From positions 1,860,001-1,924,000 of the forward strand of contig NZ_CP087112.1 in the NCBI RefSeq assembly GCF_025643255.1: 64,000 nucleotides of DNA. Reading direction: 5' to 3'. Below, piece by piece: positions 36,977 to 45,602 of the stretch. Position 1 is the first letter of the stretch; the number at the start of each line of letters is the position of its first letter. The position numbers and the translations under genes are program-made. The notes under the pieces are model-generated. The model made no database searches, was not told where the DNA came from, and saw only the letters and a program-made list of their open reading frames with translations. This DNA is from Halomonas sp. 7T (GTDB lineage Bacteria > Pseudomonadota > Gammaproteobacteria > Pseudomonadales > Halomonadaceae).

Positions 36977-38596
36977 ATGAGCACGCCAACATCCGACGTA
37001 CTTATTATCGGCGGCGGCGTCGCCGGTTTAACCCTTGCGCTTGAGGTTGCCGATCACCTCTCAGTGACGCTAGTCCGCCCAGCGATGGATGACCAAGGCG
37101 CCAGCCGGTGGGCTCAGGGAGGCATTGCTGCCGTTCTGTCCCCCGACGATGATCTTGAAGCCCATGTGCGCGATACGCTAATTGCGGGTGACGGACTGTG
37201 CGATGAAGCCGCGGTAAGATACACGGTGACCCATGGGCCAGCCGCTATTCAGTGGCTCATTGATAACGGCGTACCATTCACTCCTGACCCCGACCCCGCC
37301 GCTCGCTACCCTTTCCACCTCACCAGAGAAGGCGGACACAACGCCCGGCGTATTATTCATGCAGATGACGCCACCGGGCGCGCTGTTGTCGATACGCTGC
37401 TCAATAAAGTCAGCGCGCATCCGAACATTATCCAACGCAACGACCTAACGATTTTAAACCTCCTCAGCAATGACGCTGGCCAGTGCATTGGCGCCACGGG
37501 GGCAGACGCACAACAGCACTATCAAACCTTATTAGCACGTCACACTGTGTTAGCCACTGGCGGTTCCAGCGGGCTTTACCGCCACACAACCACGCCCTCT
37601 CCCAGCAGCGGTGAAGGCATGATAATGGCAGCCGAGCTCGGCGCCGTACTCATGAACCTTGAGTTCCAACAGTTTCACCCTACCTGTTTATTCGACCCAG
37701 AAGGCCCCGCTTTTTTAATTAGCGAAGCCGTGCGCGGTGAGGGCGGCTATCTGCTCAATGAAGCGGGTCATCGGTTTATGCCCGACATTGACCCACGCGC
37801 AGAGCTTGCCCCCCGCGATGTGGTCGCGCGAGCGATCGATGCGCAAATTCAGCAAGGTCGACATGGGCATGTTTGGCTGGATATTCGCCATCTTGGTAAA
37901 GAGGCTATTGCCCATCACTTTCCGACGATTTTGGCTCACTGCGCCACGCGTGGCCTAGACATTACCCAACAGCCGATCCCCGTGGTGCCTGCGGCGCACT
38001 ACAGCTGCGGCGGCGTCGCAACCGATCACAAGGGTGCCACCCACGTCGCCAACCTGTATGCCATAGGCGAAACCGCCTGCACCGGCCTCCACGGCGCAAA
38101 CCGCATGGCAAGCAATTCCCTACTGGAGTGTTTGGTATACGCACGGAGCTGTGCAAAGCACTTACTTGCCCAGCCAGCTGTTGGCCAACCCTGCGCTAGC
38201 GACATCGTTGTGCCACCTAACCATGCGGCGGGTAGTGTTGATATCAACACGCTTGATGCAATGCGTAATGAGATACGCGAAGTAATGAGTCACTACGTCT
38301 CCATTGTGCGCAGCACTCAAAGTCTGAATACCGCAGGCAAGAAACTTAACGACATTGATGTAAAACTAAAGACACTTCTTCATGCTACCAACGATAAACG
38401 TGTCGAGCAGCCCACCCAACCAGAGAGCCATCGCCTCAAACAGTGCCTGAAACTTGCTCAATTGACGGTATTAGCGGCACAAAATCGACATGAATCCCGA
38501 GGGCTGCACTACTCCACGGACTGGCCTAAGCAGCTGAGCAATGCCACAGCATCCAGGCTTACGCTTCAGCAGCTAACGACCAGCCCGGTGGCATAG
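36977..38596 (+). CDS. nadB: L-aspartate oxidase
   Basis: FAD enzyme that oxidises aspartate to iminoaspartate, the first step of NAD synthesis. It has 539 residues with the N-terminal FAD fold (VLIIGGGVAGLTLALE), RWAQGGIAAV, EGGHNARRIIHADDATG, the second FAD contact HYSCGGVATD and GLHGANRMASNSLLECLV. The ribosome site is AAGGAG. The last 24 bp overlap tail-to-tail with ygfX on the other strand. nadA and nadC are not in this window. Confidence 0.97.
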   Translation: MSTPTSDVLIIGGGVAGLTLALEVADHLSVTLVRPAMDDQGASRWAQGGIAAVLSPDDDLEAHVRDTLIAGDGLCDEAAVRYTVTHGPAAIQWLIDNGVPFTPDPDPAARYPFHLTREGGHNARRIIHADDATGRAVVDTLLNKVSAHPNIIQRNDLTILNLLSNDAGQCIGATGADAQQHYQTLLARHTVLATGGSSGLYRHTTTPSPSSGEGMIMAAELGAVLMNLEFQQFHPTCLFDPEGPAFLISEAVRGEGGYLLNEAGHRFMPDIDPRAELAPRDVVARAIDAQIQQGRHGHVWLDIRHLGKEAIAHHFPTILAHCATRGLDITQQPIPVVPAAHYSCGGVATDHKGATHVANLYAIGETACTGLHGANRMASNSLLECLVYARSCAKHLLAQPAVGQPCASDIVVPPNHAAGSVDINTLDAMRNEIREVMSHYVSIVRSTQSLNTAGKKLNDIDVKLKTLLHATNDKRVEQPTQPESHRLKQCLKLAQLTVLAAQNRHESRGLHYSTDWPKQLSNATASRLTLQQLTTSPVA

Positions 38597-38971
38597 CCGC
38601 CGCAGCGCCCGGTGGCTATGGGCTGGCAAACTATCAGGCCATAGCCAAACCCTTTGCGACCCCACGTAAAGACCAAGCAGCCACGGGCCGATATAGTCGC
38701 AGCGCACTGGCCGTTCATCGCTCAGCTCTCCGTTTGCCAGCAACCAACGTCCTAATAGCTGCGCGCCCGTTTTTACTAACTGCAGCTCACCACTGGGCTG
38801 CGCCTGATACTGGCGCCACACCACATAGGCAATGCAAAGCGCTAAAATAACCACCCACCACACCGGCACTAATCCACTCGACACAACACAAAGCCCTAAC
38901 GCCAACGCTGCATGGCATGCGCTTTGACACTTAGAGCGTGCGATAGGCAGAGTTATCGGTGGTTTCGGCAT
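38573..38971 (-). CDS. ygfX: YgfX family membrane protein (CptA-like)
   Basis: A 132-residue inner-membrane protein with two close hydrophobic segments (about 20-52) and a basic soluble C-terminal part. In E. coli YgfX has been reported as a toxin-like partner of YgfY/SdhE that affects FtsZ and MreB, but this is disputed. It overlaps the end of sdhE by 41 bp (ATG 38971; TTG 38977 also possible), the conserved arrangement, and overlaps nadB at its 3' end. Confidence 0.82.
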   Translation of the reverse strand: MPKPPITLPIARSKCQSACHAALALGLCVVSSGLVPVWWVVILALCIAYVVWRQYQAQPSGELQLVKTGAQLLGRWLLANGELSDERPVRCDYIGPWLLGLYVGSQRVWLWPDSLPAHSHRALRRLCHRAGR

Positions 38972-39224
38972 GTTCAACGATCATCTGCACCAATCGACGT
39001 AATACAGGATCCTCCGGCCATTCACGATGCATCAGCCACACAAACAGATCTTGATCCTCTTCTTCGATTAACCGCTCATAGGCTAATTGATCGTCCTCAC
39101 TGAGCGTATCAAAGCGTTGCTCAAGGAAAGGTATAAGCAACAAATCCAGCTCCCACATACCGCGGCGAGAGTGCCAGTAAAGTCGCTTGCGTAGTATTGC
39201 TGCTGGGGAAGTGTCGTCGCTCAA
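38931..39224 (-). CDS. sdhE: FAD assembly factor SdhE
   Basis: Small helical protein that helps attach FAD to succinate dehydrogenase flavoprotein. The hallmark RGMWE is present (HSRRGMWELDLLL). The likely start is TTG 39224 with GAGAGG six bases upstream, giving 97 residues; an upstream frame extension to 39293 lacks homology. Another flavoprotein gene, nadB, lies on the other side of ygfX. Confidence 0.9.
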   Translation of the reverse strand: MSDDTSPAAILRKRLYWHSRRGMWELDLLLIPFLEQRFDTLSEDDQLAYERLIEEEDQDLFVWLMHREWPEDPVLRRLVQMIVEHAETTDNSAYRTL

Positions 39225-39450
39225 CGTCAGCCTCTCGGGATAGATGAAATGAAATGCCAGTATACCTAAGCCACAGGGTCGCGCCAGCAGCAACCTTCGC
39301 CTATGCTGTAATTCAGTTTTGCACTAATTAACCTAGTACCTTGTTTTATCTGAATTGTTTTATATCGGCATGCGCAGTATGCTGGATTCGATGTTATCGA
39401 GGTCGCAAGCACCTATCTATGCGCCTTATCAGTTCGCAGGGAGCCAACCG

Positions 39451-39747
39451 ATGACCAAATCTGAATTGATCGAACAAATCGCAATGCGGCAACCGGAGCT
39501 ATCCGTCAAAGAAGTGGAAACGGCGGTGCGTATTATCCTGGATGATATGACCGACGCCTTAGCGAGCGGCGGCCGCGTGGAAATACGCGGTTTTGGCAGT
39601 TTTTCACTGCACTACCGAGAGCCACGCATAGGGCGTAACCCTAAAACCGGCGACCCTGTTGATTTAGAGGGAAAATATGTTCCCCACTTCAAGCCGGGTA
39701 AAGAGCTACGCGAACAGGTAGATGCTAGCCGTGCACTTGGCTACTAG
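39451..39747 (+). CDS. ihfB: Integration host factor subunit beta
   Basis: A 98-residue DNA-bending subunit that pairs with IhfA. The N-terminus [33 protein letters not shown] (given in part; the DNA-binding beta arm with the intercalating Pro) and the C-terminal [11 protein letters not shown] are typical. ATG 39451 follows a GGGAG site; the longer frame from 39355 is untranslated leader. It is followed by lapA-lapB as in pseudomonads. Confidence 0.96.
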   Translation: MTKSELIEQIAMRQPELSVKEVETAVRIILDDMTDALASGGRVEIRGFGSFSLHYREPRIGRNPKTGDPVDLEGKYVPHFKPGKELREQVDASRALGY

Positions 39748-39856
39748 CCAAACATCACGCGCTTTTCGATGGATATCAGACCTTCTGCGGGATGACGTCG
39801 CTTACAGACTCAGACACAATAGCACCACCGTGAACGTCACTGACTAGGAAACTCTC

Positions 39857-40162
39857 ATGCGTTGGATAAAAGGGCTGATTCTAGCCATCATTTTGCTGGT
39901 TGTTCTACTGGTTGGCATTCTGTTTGCCGTCAACAATCAGCAAACCGTCGCCTTAAACCTCATTTGGTTAGAGCTGCCGCCCGTCTCTCTTTCTGTATGG
40001 CTGCTGGCCACGTTAGCCTGTGGTGTCATCCTAGGCATGCTCGCTATGCTGGGTGTTTACGTACGACTGAAGGCGCGGTTGGCGCGCAGCGAAAGGCACA
40101 GCAAGCAGCAGCGCAAAGAGCTAGACCGTTTACGCACTCAGGAGCTTAAGGAAGTGGCGTAA
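39857..40162 (+). CDS. lapA: LapA domain protein
   Basis: A 101-residue inner-membrane protein with two membrane helices (about 5-26 and 43-66) and a basic C-terminal coiled segment. LapA partners LapB in controlling LpxC degradation and so lipopolysaccharide synthesis. Its stop codon is immediately followed by the lapB ATG at 40163, so the two are cotranslated. Confidence 0.9.
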   Translation: MRWIKGLILAIILLVVLLVGILFAVNNQQTVALNLIWLELPPVSLSVWLLATLACGVILGMLAMLGVYVRLKARLARSERHSKQQRKELDRLRTQELKEVA

Positions 40163-41362
40163 ATGCATGATCTCGCGCTGCTGGGTGTACTATTGGCAGC
40201 CATCGCCATTGGTTTTGGCCTGGGATATCGACGCGCCTCTCTCCGCCACCGGCGACAAGAAGCTAGGGGCGCCCCAGAGCCATCCCGCGAGTATTTCGTC
40301 GGGCTGAATTATCTTCTCAATGAGCAGCCTGACGAAGCGATCAACACCTTTATCCATGCACTGGATGTCAACAGCGATACTATTGGCACTCACATCGCAC
40401 TAGGTAAGCTTTTTCGGGCACGCGGTGAAGCGGACAAAGCCGTCAGCATTCACCAAAACTTACTTGCTCGCCCAGCACTCTCTACGTCTACCAACCAGCA
40501 TATTCAGCTTGAGCTAGCGCGTGACTTTATGGCCTTAGGCGTCCACGACCGCGCACAACGTTTGCTGCACGAACTTTTAGCACATGCTGTTAACTCTCCG
40601 TACCACTCAGACGCCAAACGTTTATTAATCGATATCTTAGAGCGTGAAAAAGAGTGGCAGTCTGCTCTGGACATTGCCCAACCACTTATCAAACAGCAGC
40701 CGGGGATGCGCCGACCCGCCGCACACTGGCTATGCGAACTCGCCTTAGAAGAAATTCAACAGTCTAGCCGTGCGCTGGCTCGTAAACACTTAAAAAAGGC
40801 GCTACAGCTCGACGAGCACTGCGTTCGTGCGACTCTGCTTCTAGCCGAGCTAGATATGGAAAATGGACACTATCGCCGCGCTATTGACGGGCTTGAACGC
40901 ATACCTCGCCAAGATATTGCCCATACCCCTACGATGCTGCCAGCTCTTCAGCGCGCCTATGAGCGTAACAACGATATACAGGGCTTTGAGACCCAGCTCT
41001 ATCAACTGCTTGGCCAAGCACCTTACACCAGCGTGATTATTACGTTAGGGGAGCTAGTGCATCACCGCGACGGCGTTGATAATGCTATCGAGCGCACCGG
41101 TGAATGGCTTCGTGAGGCCCCGAGCTTGGGCGGGCTTGATTACCTAGTAGACCTCTATATGGAGAGCCAGCGTCTTAGCGGGAAAACCCCGCCTGACTCA
41201 CGGCTACTGCTCTTGAAACACCATACAGGAGCACTTATGAAAGGCCGGCCTCGCCATCAATGCCGACGCTGTGGGTTTACCAGCGACAGTCTCGTATGGC
41301 AGTGCCCCAGCTGTCGTCGCTGGGGCACCATTAAGCCTATTACCGGCATTGAAGGCGAATAA
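40163..41362 (+). CDS. lapB: Lipopolysaccharide assembly protein LapB (YciM)
   Basis: A 399-residue protein with an N-terminal membrane anchor (about 4-22), a long series of TPR helices (about 45-350) and a C-terminal rubredoxin-type metal knuckle with two CxxC pairs (CRRCGF, CPSC). LapB recruits LpxC to FtsH for proteolysis. Its start abuts lapA. It converges with pyrF, with only 4 bp between the stops. Confidence 0.95.
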   Translation: MHDLALLGVLLAAIAIGFGLGYRRASLRHRRQEARGAPEPSREYFVGLNYLLNEQPDEAINTFIHALDVNSDTIGTHIALGKLFRARGEADKAVSIHQNLLARPALSTSTNQHIQLELARDFMALGVHDRAQRLLHELLAHAVNSPYHSDAKRLLIDILEREKEWQSALDIAQPLIKQQPGMRRPAAHWLCELALEEIQQSSRALARKHLKKALQLDEHCVRATLLLAELDMENGHYRRAIDGLERIPRQDIAHTPTMLPALQRAYERNNDIQGFETQLYQLLGQAPYTSVIITLGELVHHRDGVDNAIERTGEWLREAPSLGGLDYLVDLYMESQRLSGKTPPDSRLLLLKHHTGALMKGRPRHQCRRCGFTSDSLVWQCPSCRRWGTIKPITGIEGE

Positions 41363-41366
41363 ATAA

Positions 41367-42068
41367 CTAAACCACCGCAAGCTCGGCTTCAATGGCTGCC
41401 AATGCTGCCATGGGGTCTTCTGCCTGAGTCACCGGACGTCCCACTACCAAGTGAGTGCTTCCCGCACGCATCGCCTCAGAAGGCGTCATAATCCGCTGCT
41501 GATCATTAGCAGCCGCAAAGCTTGGTCGAATACCTGGGGTAACTTTCAAAAACTCAGCGCCGCACAAGGCTTTAATTTGCGCCGACTCTTGGGCAGAACA
41601 CACTACCCCACTCAAACCGCTTTGCTGAGTTAGCGACGCTAAACGCATCACCTGCTCCTGCGGCGTGGCCGCTACTCCCGTCTCATTCAAATCCTCGGTC
41701 TGCATACTGGTTAGCACCGTCACGGCTATAAGGTGCGTTGATAGGTGGTGGTCCTGAAGACGCTTGGCTGCCGCCTCCATCATGCGACGCCCCCCAGAAG
41801 CGTGCACATTAACCATCCAAACACCTTGCTCAGCTGCCGCTTGAACAGCGCTTGCGACCGTATTAGGGATATCGTGGAATTTCAGGTCAAGAAACACTTC
41901 AAACCCACGTCCATGCAAAGCCTCCAACACAGCCGGGCCACTGCGCGTAAATAACTCTTTACCCACTTTTACACGACAGCGCGATGGCTCTAACTGGTCA
42001 GCCATGCACAAAGCAGCATCCAGGGAGGGGTAATCAAGGGCGATAATCAAAGGCGAATCGGTAGCCAT
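41367..42068 (-). CDS. pyrF: Orotidine 5'-phosphate decarboxylase
   Basis: Last step of UMP synthesis. The 233-residue TIM-barrel protein has IIALDYPSL near the start and the catalytic [10 protein letters not shown] (Asp-x-Lys-x2-Asp), [12 protein letters not shown], and the C-terminal phosphate site [15 protein letters not shown] 42068 is preferred over 42083 because GGAG lies seven bases upstream. In E. coli pyrF follows lapB on the same strand; here it is inverted. Confidence 0.96.
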   Translation of the reverse strand: MATDSPLIIALDYPSLDAALCMADQLEPSRCRVKVGKELFTRSGPAVLEALHGRGFEVFLDLKFHDIPNTVASAVQAAAEQGVWMVNVHASGGRRMMEAAAKRLQDHHLSTHLIAVTVLTSMQTEDLNETGVAATPQEQVMRLASLTQQSGLSGVVCSAQESAQIKALCGAEFLKVTPGIRPSFAAANDQQRIMTPSEAMRAGSTHLVVGRPVTQAEDPMAALAAIEAELAVV

Positions 42069-42342
42069 GGGCGTACTCCACATGCATTTTTAGCGCATTG
42101 TAACAGCCCAGCCCGGCTTGCTGTGTAAGCGATTTGCTCATAACCCGTAGCAAAAGGCTTACAAAAACAGTCGCACATGGCTTACAGCATTTTCATGATG
42201 AAGCGCTTAAGTTTATTAAAGCGAGGGATTATTAAAACTTCGCTAATTTATACACCTGGCCAAACAGCGATTGCTCGACACATGAATGCGGTAGCAGAGC
42301 GTCGTTAGGCGGCCCAAACAACCACTCAAGGGATGTTAAACA

Positions 42343-42630
42343 ATGCAAACAACATTAAAAAAATTGCTCATTGCACTGCTACTTAGCTTAGGTTTAGGCC
42401 TATCTAGTGTTGTCTTAGCGCAGGCGGTAGCCCCTATTAATGTCAATACCGCAGACGAAGAGCTACTCGCAGAGCTTCCCGGTATAGGGCCAAGCCGAGC
42501 GGCTGCCATTATTGAAGAGCGCGAAACTAACGGTGCTTTTGAGCAGGCAGATGATTTAACCCGCATTAGCGGTATCGGGCCAGCCACCGTTGACCGCATG
42601 CGCGATCAAGTCGTCTTCAGCGACGAATAA
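42343..42630 (+). CDS. ComEA-like helix-hairpin-helix protein
   Basis: A 95-residue secreted or periplasmic DNA-binding protein. The signal peptide has a hydrophobic core LLIALLLSLGLGL and likely cleavage after VLAQA. The mature part has two helix-hairpin-helix motifs (LLAELPGIGPSRAAAII and LTRISGIGPATVDRM) after INVNTADEE. Relatives bind incoming DNA in the periplasm during transformation. No other competence genes are near. Confidence 0.9.
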   Translation: MQTTLKKLLIALLLSLGLGLSSVVLAQAVAPINVNTADEELLAELPGIGPSRAAAIIEERETNGAFEQADDLTRISGIGPATVDRMRDQVVFSDE

Positions 42631-42637
42631 ATAGGAC

Positions 42638-42680
42638 ACCTTAGCGCCCCGATGCTCACCTTAGCCTGGGGCGTTAAGGT
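42638..42680. terminator. Inverted repeat between comEA-like gene and prpD
   Basis: ACCTTAGCGCCCC pairs with GGGGCGTTAAGGT (13 bp, one G-U) around a 17-nt loop. It lies between convergent genes, 8 bp after one stop, and is probably a bidirectional terminator even though no long T-run follows. Confidence 0.55.
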
Positions 42681-42709
42681 ACCAGAACAACCGTATTTTA
42701 CGTGCACCG

Positions 42710-44194
42710 CTATATTACCCATGCCGCCATAAACCGATCTACGGGCAGCGCCTCAAATCCGGCCTGATCCGAACATAACTGTTCAATGTACTGACATTGA
42801 CGAGGCGGAAAACGCGTTGATAAGTGACGCTTAAATTTTTCTATTAGTAGTGGAATACCATCATCACGACGTCGGCGGTGGCCAACTGGGTATTCAACGG
42901 CCACGTTATCAGTGCAGGTACCATCTTTAAAAAATACCTGAACGGCATTGGCAATAGAGCGCTTATCAGGGTCGTGATAGTCCTGAGAGTAGCGACGATC
43001 TTCAACCACCGTCATCTTCTCACGTAACCGATCAATCTCAGGATGCGCTCGATGAAAACTATCTTCGTAATGCTCAGCATTCAGAGCACCAAAAATTAAA
43101 GGTACTGCCGTCATATACTGTAAGCAGTGGTCACGATCCGCCGGATTGGCGAGATCTCCCGTCTTAGAAATAATGCGGATAGCAGAATCATGAGTCGTCA
43201 GCACTATTTTATCTATCTCATCCCATCGGTTTTTCACGTCAGGATATAGCGCCACGGCTGCCTCACAGGCCGTTTGCGCATGAAATTCAGCCGGAAAAGA
43301 AATCTTAAATAAGATATTTTCCATCACGTAACTGCCAAACGAACGCTGGAAACGCAGGCGGCGCTCGGCTTCAGGTTTAAGACGTAGGTCTTTATTTGAG
43401 TGGCTAAAGAGCACATCGTAGAACCCCCACTGCCGAGCGGACAACGCACTGGGTATGCCCATTTCACCACGCAGGGCAATATTTGCTAAGCAAACCCCTC
43501 GCGAGGTTGCATCCCCCGCTGCCCAGCTTTTGCGTGAACCGGCGTTAGGCGCGTGACGATAGGTGCGTAAACTTTGCCCATCGACCCAGGCGTGGGAAAG
43601 GGCCGACAGCAGCTGCTCACGGTCTGCCCCCCAAAGCTTTGCCGCTACCGCCGTAGAGGCCACCTTAACCAATACGACGTGATCAAGCCCAACGCGGTTG
43701 AAACTGTTGTCTAACGCGAGCACGCCTTGAATTTCATGCGCCATGACCATGGCTTCAAGCACATCAAGCATTAACAGTGGCGTATCACCCTGGGCAACGC
43801 GCTTTTGTGACAGATGGTCGGCCACTGCCAAAATAGCCCCAAGGTTGTCGGATGGATGCCCCCACTCGGCCGCCAGCCACGTATCGTTATAGTCTAACCA
43901 CCGTATCACGCAGCCAATATCCCAAGCCGCCTTCACGGGATCAAGGCGTAGCGACGTACCTGGCACACGGGCGCCGCAGGGTACCGTCGTGCCCTCTACC
44001 CAAGGCCCAAGTAGCTTTGTGCATTCGGGGAAGCGCAGTGCCAACAGCCCACACCCAAGACTATCCATCAGGCAGTAACGGGCAGTCTCCAGCGCTTCTT
44101 TCGACTCAACGCGATAATTCAGCACGTAATCGGCTATACGCTGGAGCTCGAGATCATAATCAGGCCGCTGGTTCACTTCCGACGTGGCTGACAT
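42710..44194 (-). CDS. prpD: 2-methylcitrate dehydratase PrpD
   Basis: A 494-residue MmgE/PrpD-family enzyme acting in propionate breakdown. It shows the family stretch [22 protein letters not shown] (given in part) near residue 100, [19 protein letters not shown] and [14 protein letters not shown]. It is last in the prp operon. Since acnD and prpF are also present, PrpD and the AcnD/PrpF pair are partly redundant for methylcitrate dehydration, as in other bacteria that carry both. Confidence 0.94.
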   Translation of the reverse strand: MSATSEVNQRPDYDLELQRIADYVLNYRVESKEALETARYCLMDSLGCGLLALRFPECTKLLGPWVEGTTVPCGARVPGTSLRLDPVKAAWDIGCVIRWLDYNDTWLAAEWGHPSDNLGAILAVADHLSQKRVAQGDTPLLMLDVLEAMVMAHEIQGVLALDNSFNRVGLDHVVLVKVASTAVAAKLWGADREQLLSALSHAWVDGQSLRTYRHAPNAGSRKSWAAGDATSRGVCLANIALRGEMGIPSALSARQWGFYDVLFSHSNKDLRLKPEAERRLRFQRSFGSYVMENILFKISFPAEFHAQTACEAAVALYPDVKNRWDEIDKIVLTTHDSAIRIISKTGDLANPADRDHCLQYMTAVPLIFGALNAEHYEDSFHRAHPEIDRLREKMTVVEDRRYSQDYHDPDKRSIANAVQVFFKDGTCTDNVAVEYPVGHRRRRDDGIPLLIEKFKRHLSTRFPPRQCQYIEQLCSDQAGFEALPVDRFMAAWVI

Positions 44195-44285
44195 AGCGAG
44201 CTCCTTAATGCATATTCATGGTATGGGATCTCGGATGATCGAGTGGTAGCACTCTCACCCCGAGGAACACCTTTCAGTATGGACG

Positions 44286-45476
44286 CTACGCATTTGACAG
44301 CAAGGTGTCCCCAGGGATACGCACATTGCCCTCCATTAATACCCGCGCACTGCGGCTCATGACAGCTTGATCGATCTGCCAGCGCCCGCTTACTAGGCTG
44401 GCTTTTGCACCTACGCGCAGTGATCCCGATGGATGCCCAAAGGTAACCGCATCACGCTCTTCACCGCCTGCGGCTAAATTCACCAACGTCCCTTGAATAG
44501 CGGCGGCTGCACCAATCGCCACGGCTGCCGTGCCCATCATGGCGTGATGCAGCTTGCCCATTGAGAGCGCCCTTACCACTAAATCGATGTTTTCCGCACT
44601 CACCGGTTTGCCGCTGGAGGCTGTATAGCTGGCCGGCGGAGCCACAAACGCCACCTTCGGCGTATGCTGTCGGCTTGCTGCTTCATCTACATGCTGAATC
44701 AATCCCATCTTCACCGCACCATGGGCACGAATCGTTTCGAACATTGCCAACGCTTTGACATCGCTGTTGATCGCTTCCTGTAGTTCGCAGCCGGTGTAAC
44801 CAATATCTTGGGCATTCACAAATACCGTGGGAATACCCGCATTAATCAGGGTCGCTTTTAGTACACCGACTCCCGGTACGTCTAAATCGTCGACTAAATT
44901 ACCCGTTGGAAAAATGGCACCCTCACCATCTGCAGGGTCCATAAAGGCGACGGGGATCTCAGCGGCGGGAAAGGTCACACCATCAAGCTCGAAATCGCCG
45001 GTTTCCTGCACGTGGCCATTGACCATCGGCACGTGAGCCACGATGGTTTTGCTGATGTTAACCTGCCAAATCCGCACTTCTGCCATACCGTTTTCCGGCA
45101 CGTTAGCAGGGTCGACTAAGCCGTTGGCAATCGCATAAGGGCCCACCGCCGCGGATAAGTTGCCACAGTTGCCGCTCCAATCCACAAAAGGCTTATCAAT
45201 AGAGACTTGGCCAAATAGGTAATCCACATCGTGATCCGGTGACTCACTTTTAGAGAGAATCACGGTTTTACTGGTGCTGGATGTCGCCCCGCCCATCCCA
45301 TCAATCTGTTTTTCATAAGGGTCAGGGCTGCCGATTACCCGCATGAGCAGCTTATCTCGGGCTTCGCCGGGAACCTGGGCGGCTTCAGGCAAATCGCGCA
45401 GTGTGAAAAAAACCCCTTTACTGGTACCGCCGCGCATGTACGTAGCAGGAATACTCATCTGTGCAACATGAGACAT
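44286..45476 (-). CDS. prpF: 2-methylaconitate cis-trans isomerase PrpF
   Basis: A 396-residue protein of the diaminopimelate-epimerase fold. It has the N-terminal MRGGTSKGVFF, DGMGGATSSTSKTVILS, DWSGNCGNLSAAVGPYAI and NIPTVFVNA-like GIPTVFVNAQDIGYTG. PrpF isomerises the trans-2-methylaconitate made by AcnD. It is separated from acnD by 126 bp containing a strong terminator, so its level is likely lower than that of prpB-prpC-acnD. Confidence 0.95.
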   Translation of the reverse strand: MSHVAQMSIPATYMRGGTSKGVFFTLRDLPEAAQVPGEARDKLLMRVIGSPDPYEKQIDGMGGATSSTSKTVILSKSESPDHDVDYLFGQVSIDKPFVDWSGNCGNLSAAVGPYAIANGLVDPANVPENGMAEVRIWQVNISKTIVAHVPMVNGHVQETGDFELDGVTFPAAEIPVAFMDPADGEGAIFPTGNLVDDLDVPGVGVLKATLINAGIPTVFVNAQDIGYTGCELQEAINSDVKALAMFETIRAHGAVKMGLIQHVDEAASRQHTPKVAFVAPPASYTASSGKPVSAENIDLVVRALSMGKLHHAMMGTAAVAIGAAAAIQGTLVNLAAGGEERDAVTFGHPSGSLRVGAKASLVSGRWQIDQAVMSRSARVLMEGNVRIPGDTLLSNA

Positions 45477-45528
45477 AACAACGCTCCCTAACCATATTCA
45501 AAACCACATGTTCAAAAACCACAGGCTC

Positions 45529-45562
45529 AAAAAAGAGCCCGACGCTTAGCGGCGGGCTCTTT
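45529..45562 (-). terminator. Terminator between acnD and prpF
   Basis: Minus strand AAAGAGCCCG / CGGGCTCTTT stem (10 bp, 11-nt loop) followed by six T. It is a canonical intrinsic terminator inside the prp gene cluster. Confidence 0.88.
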
Positions 45563-45602
45563 CAGTTATCGCCTGAACGCTATACGTTCAACGCCTGCCT
45601 AA

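Noticed and set aside
42177..42308. 43-codon ORF upstream of the ComEA-like gene
   Set aside because: No ribosome-binding site and no recognisable motif; kept only as a possibility.
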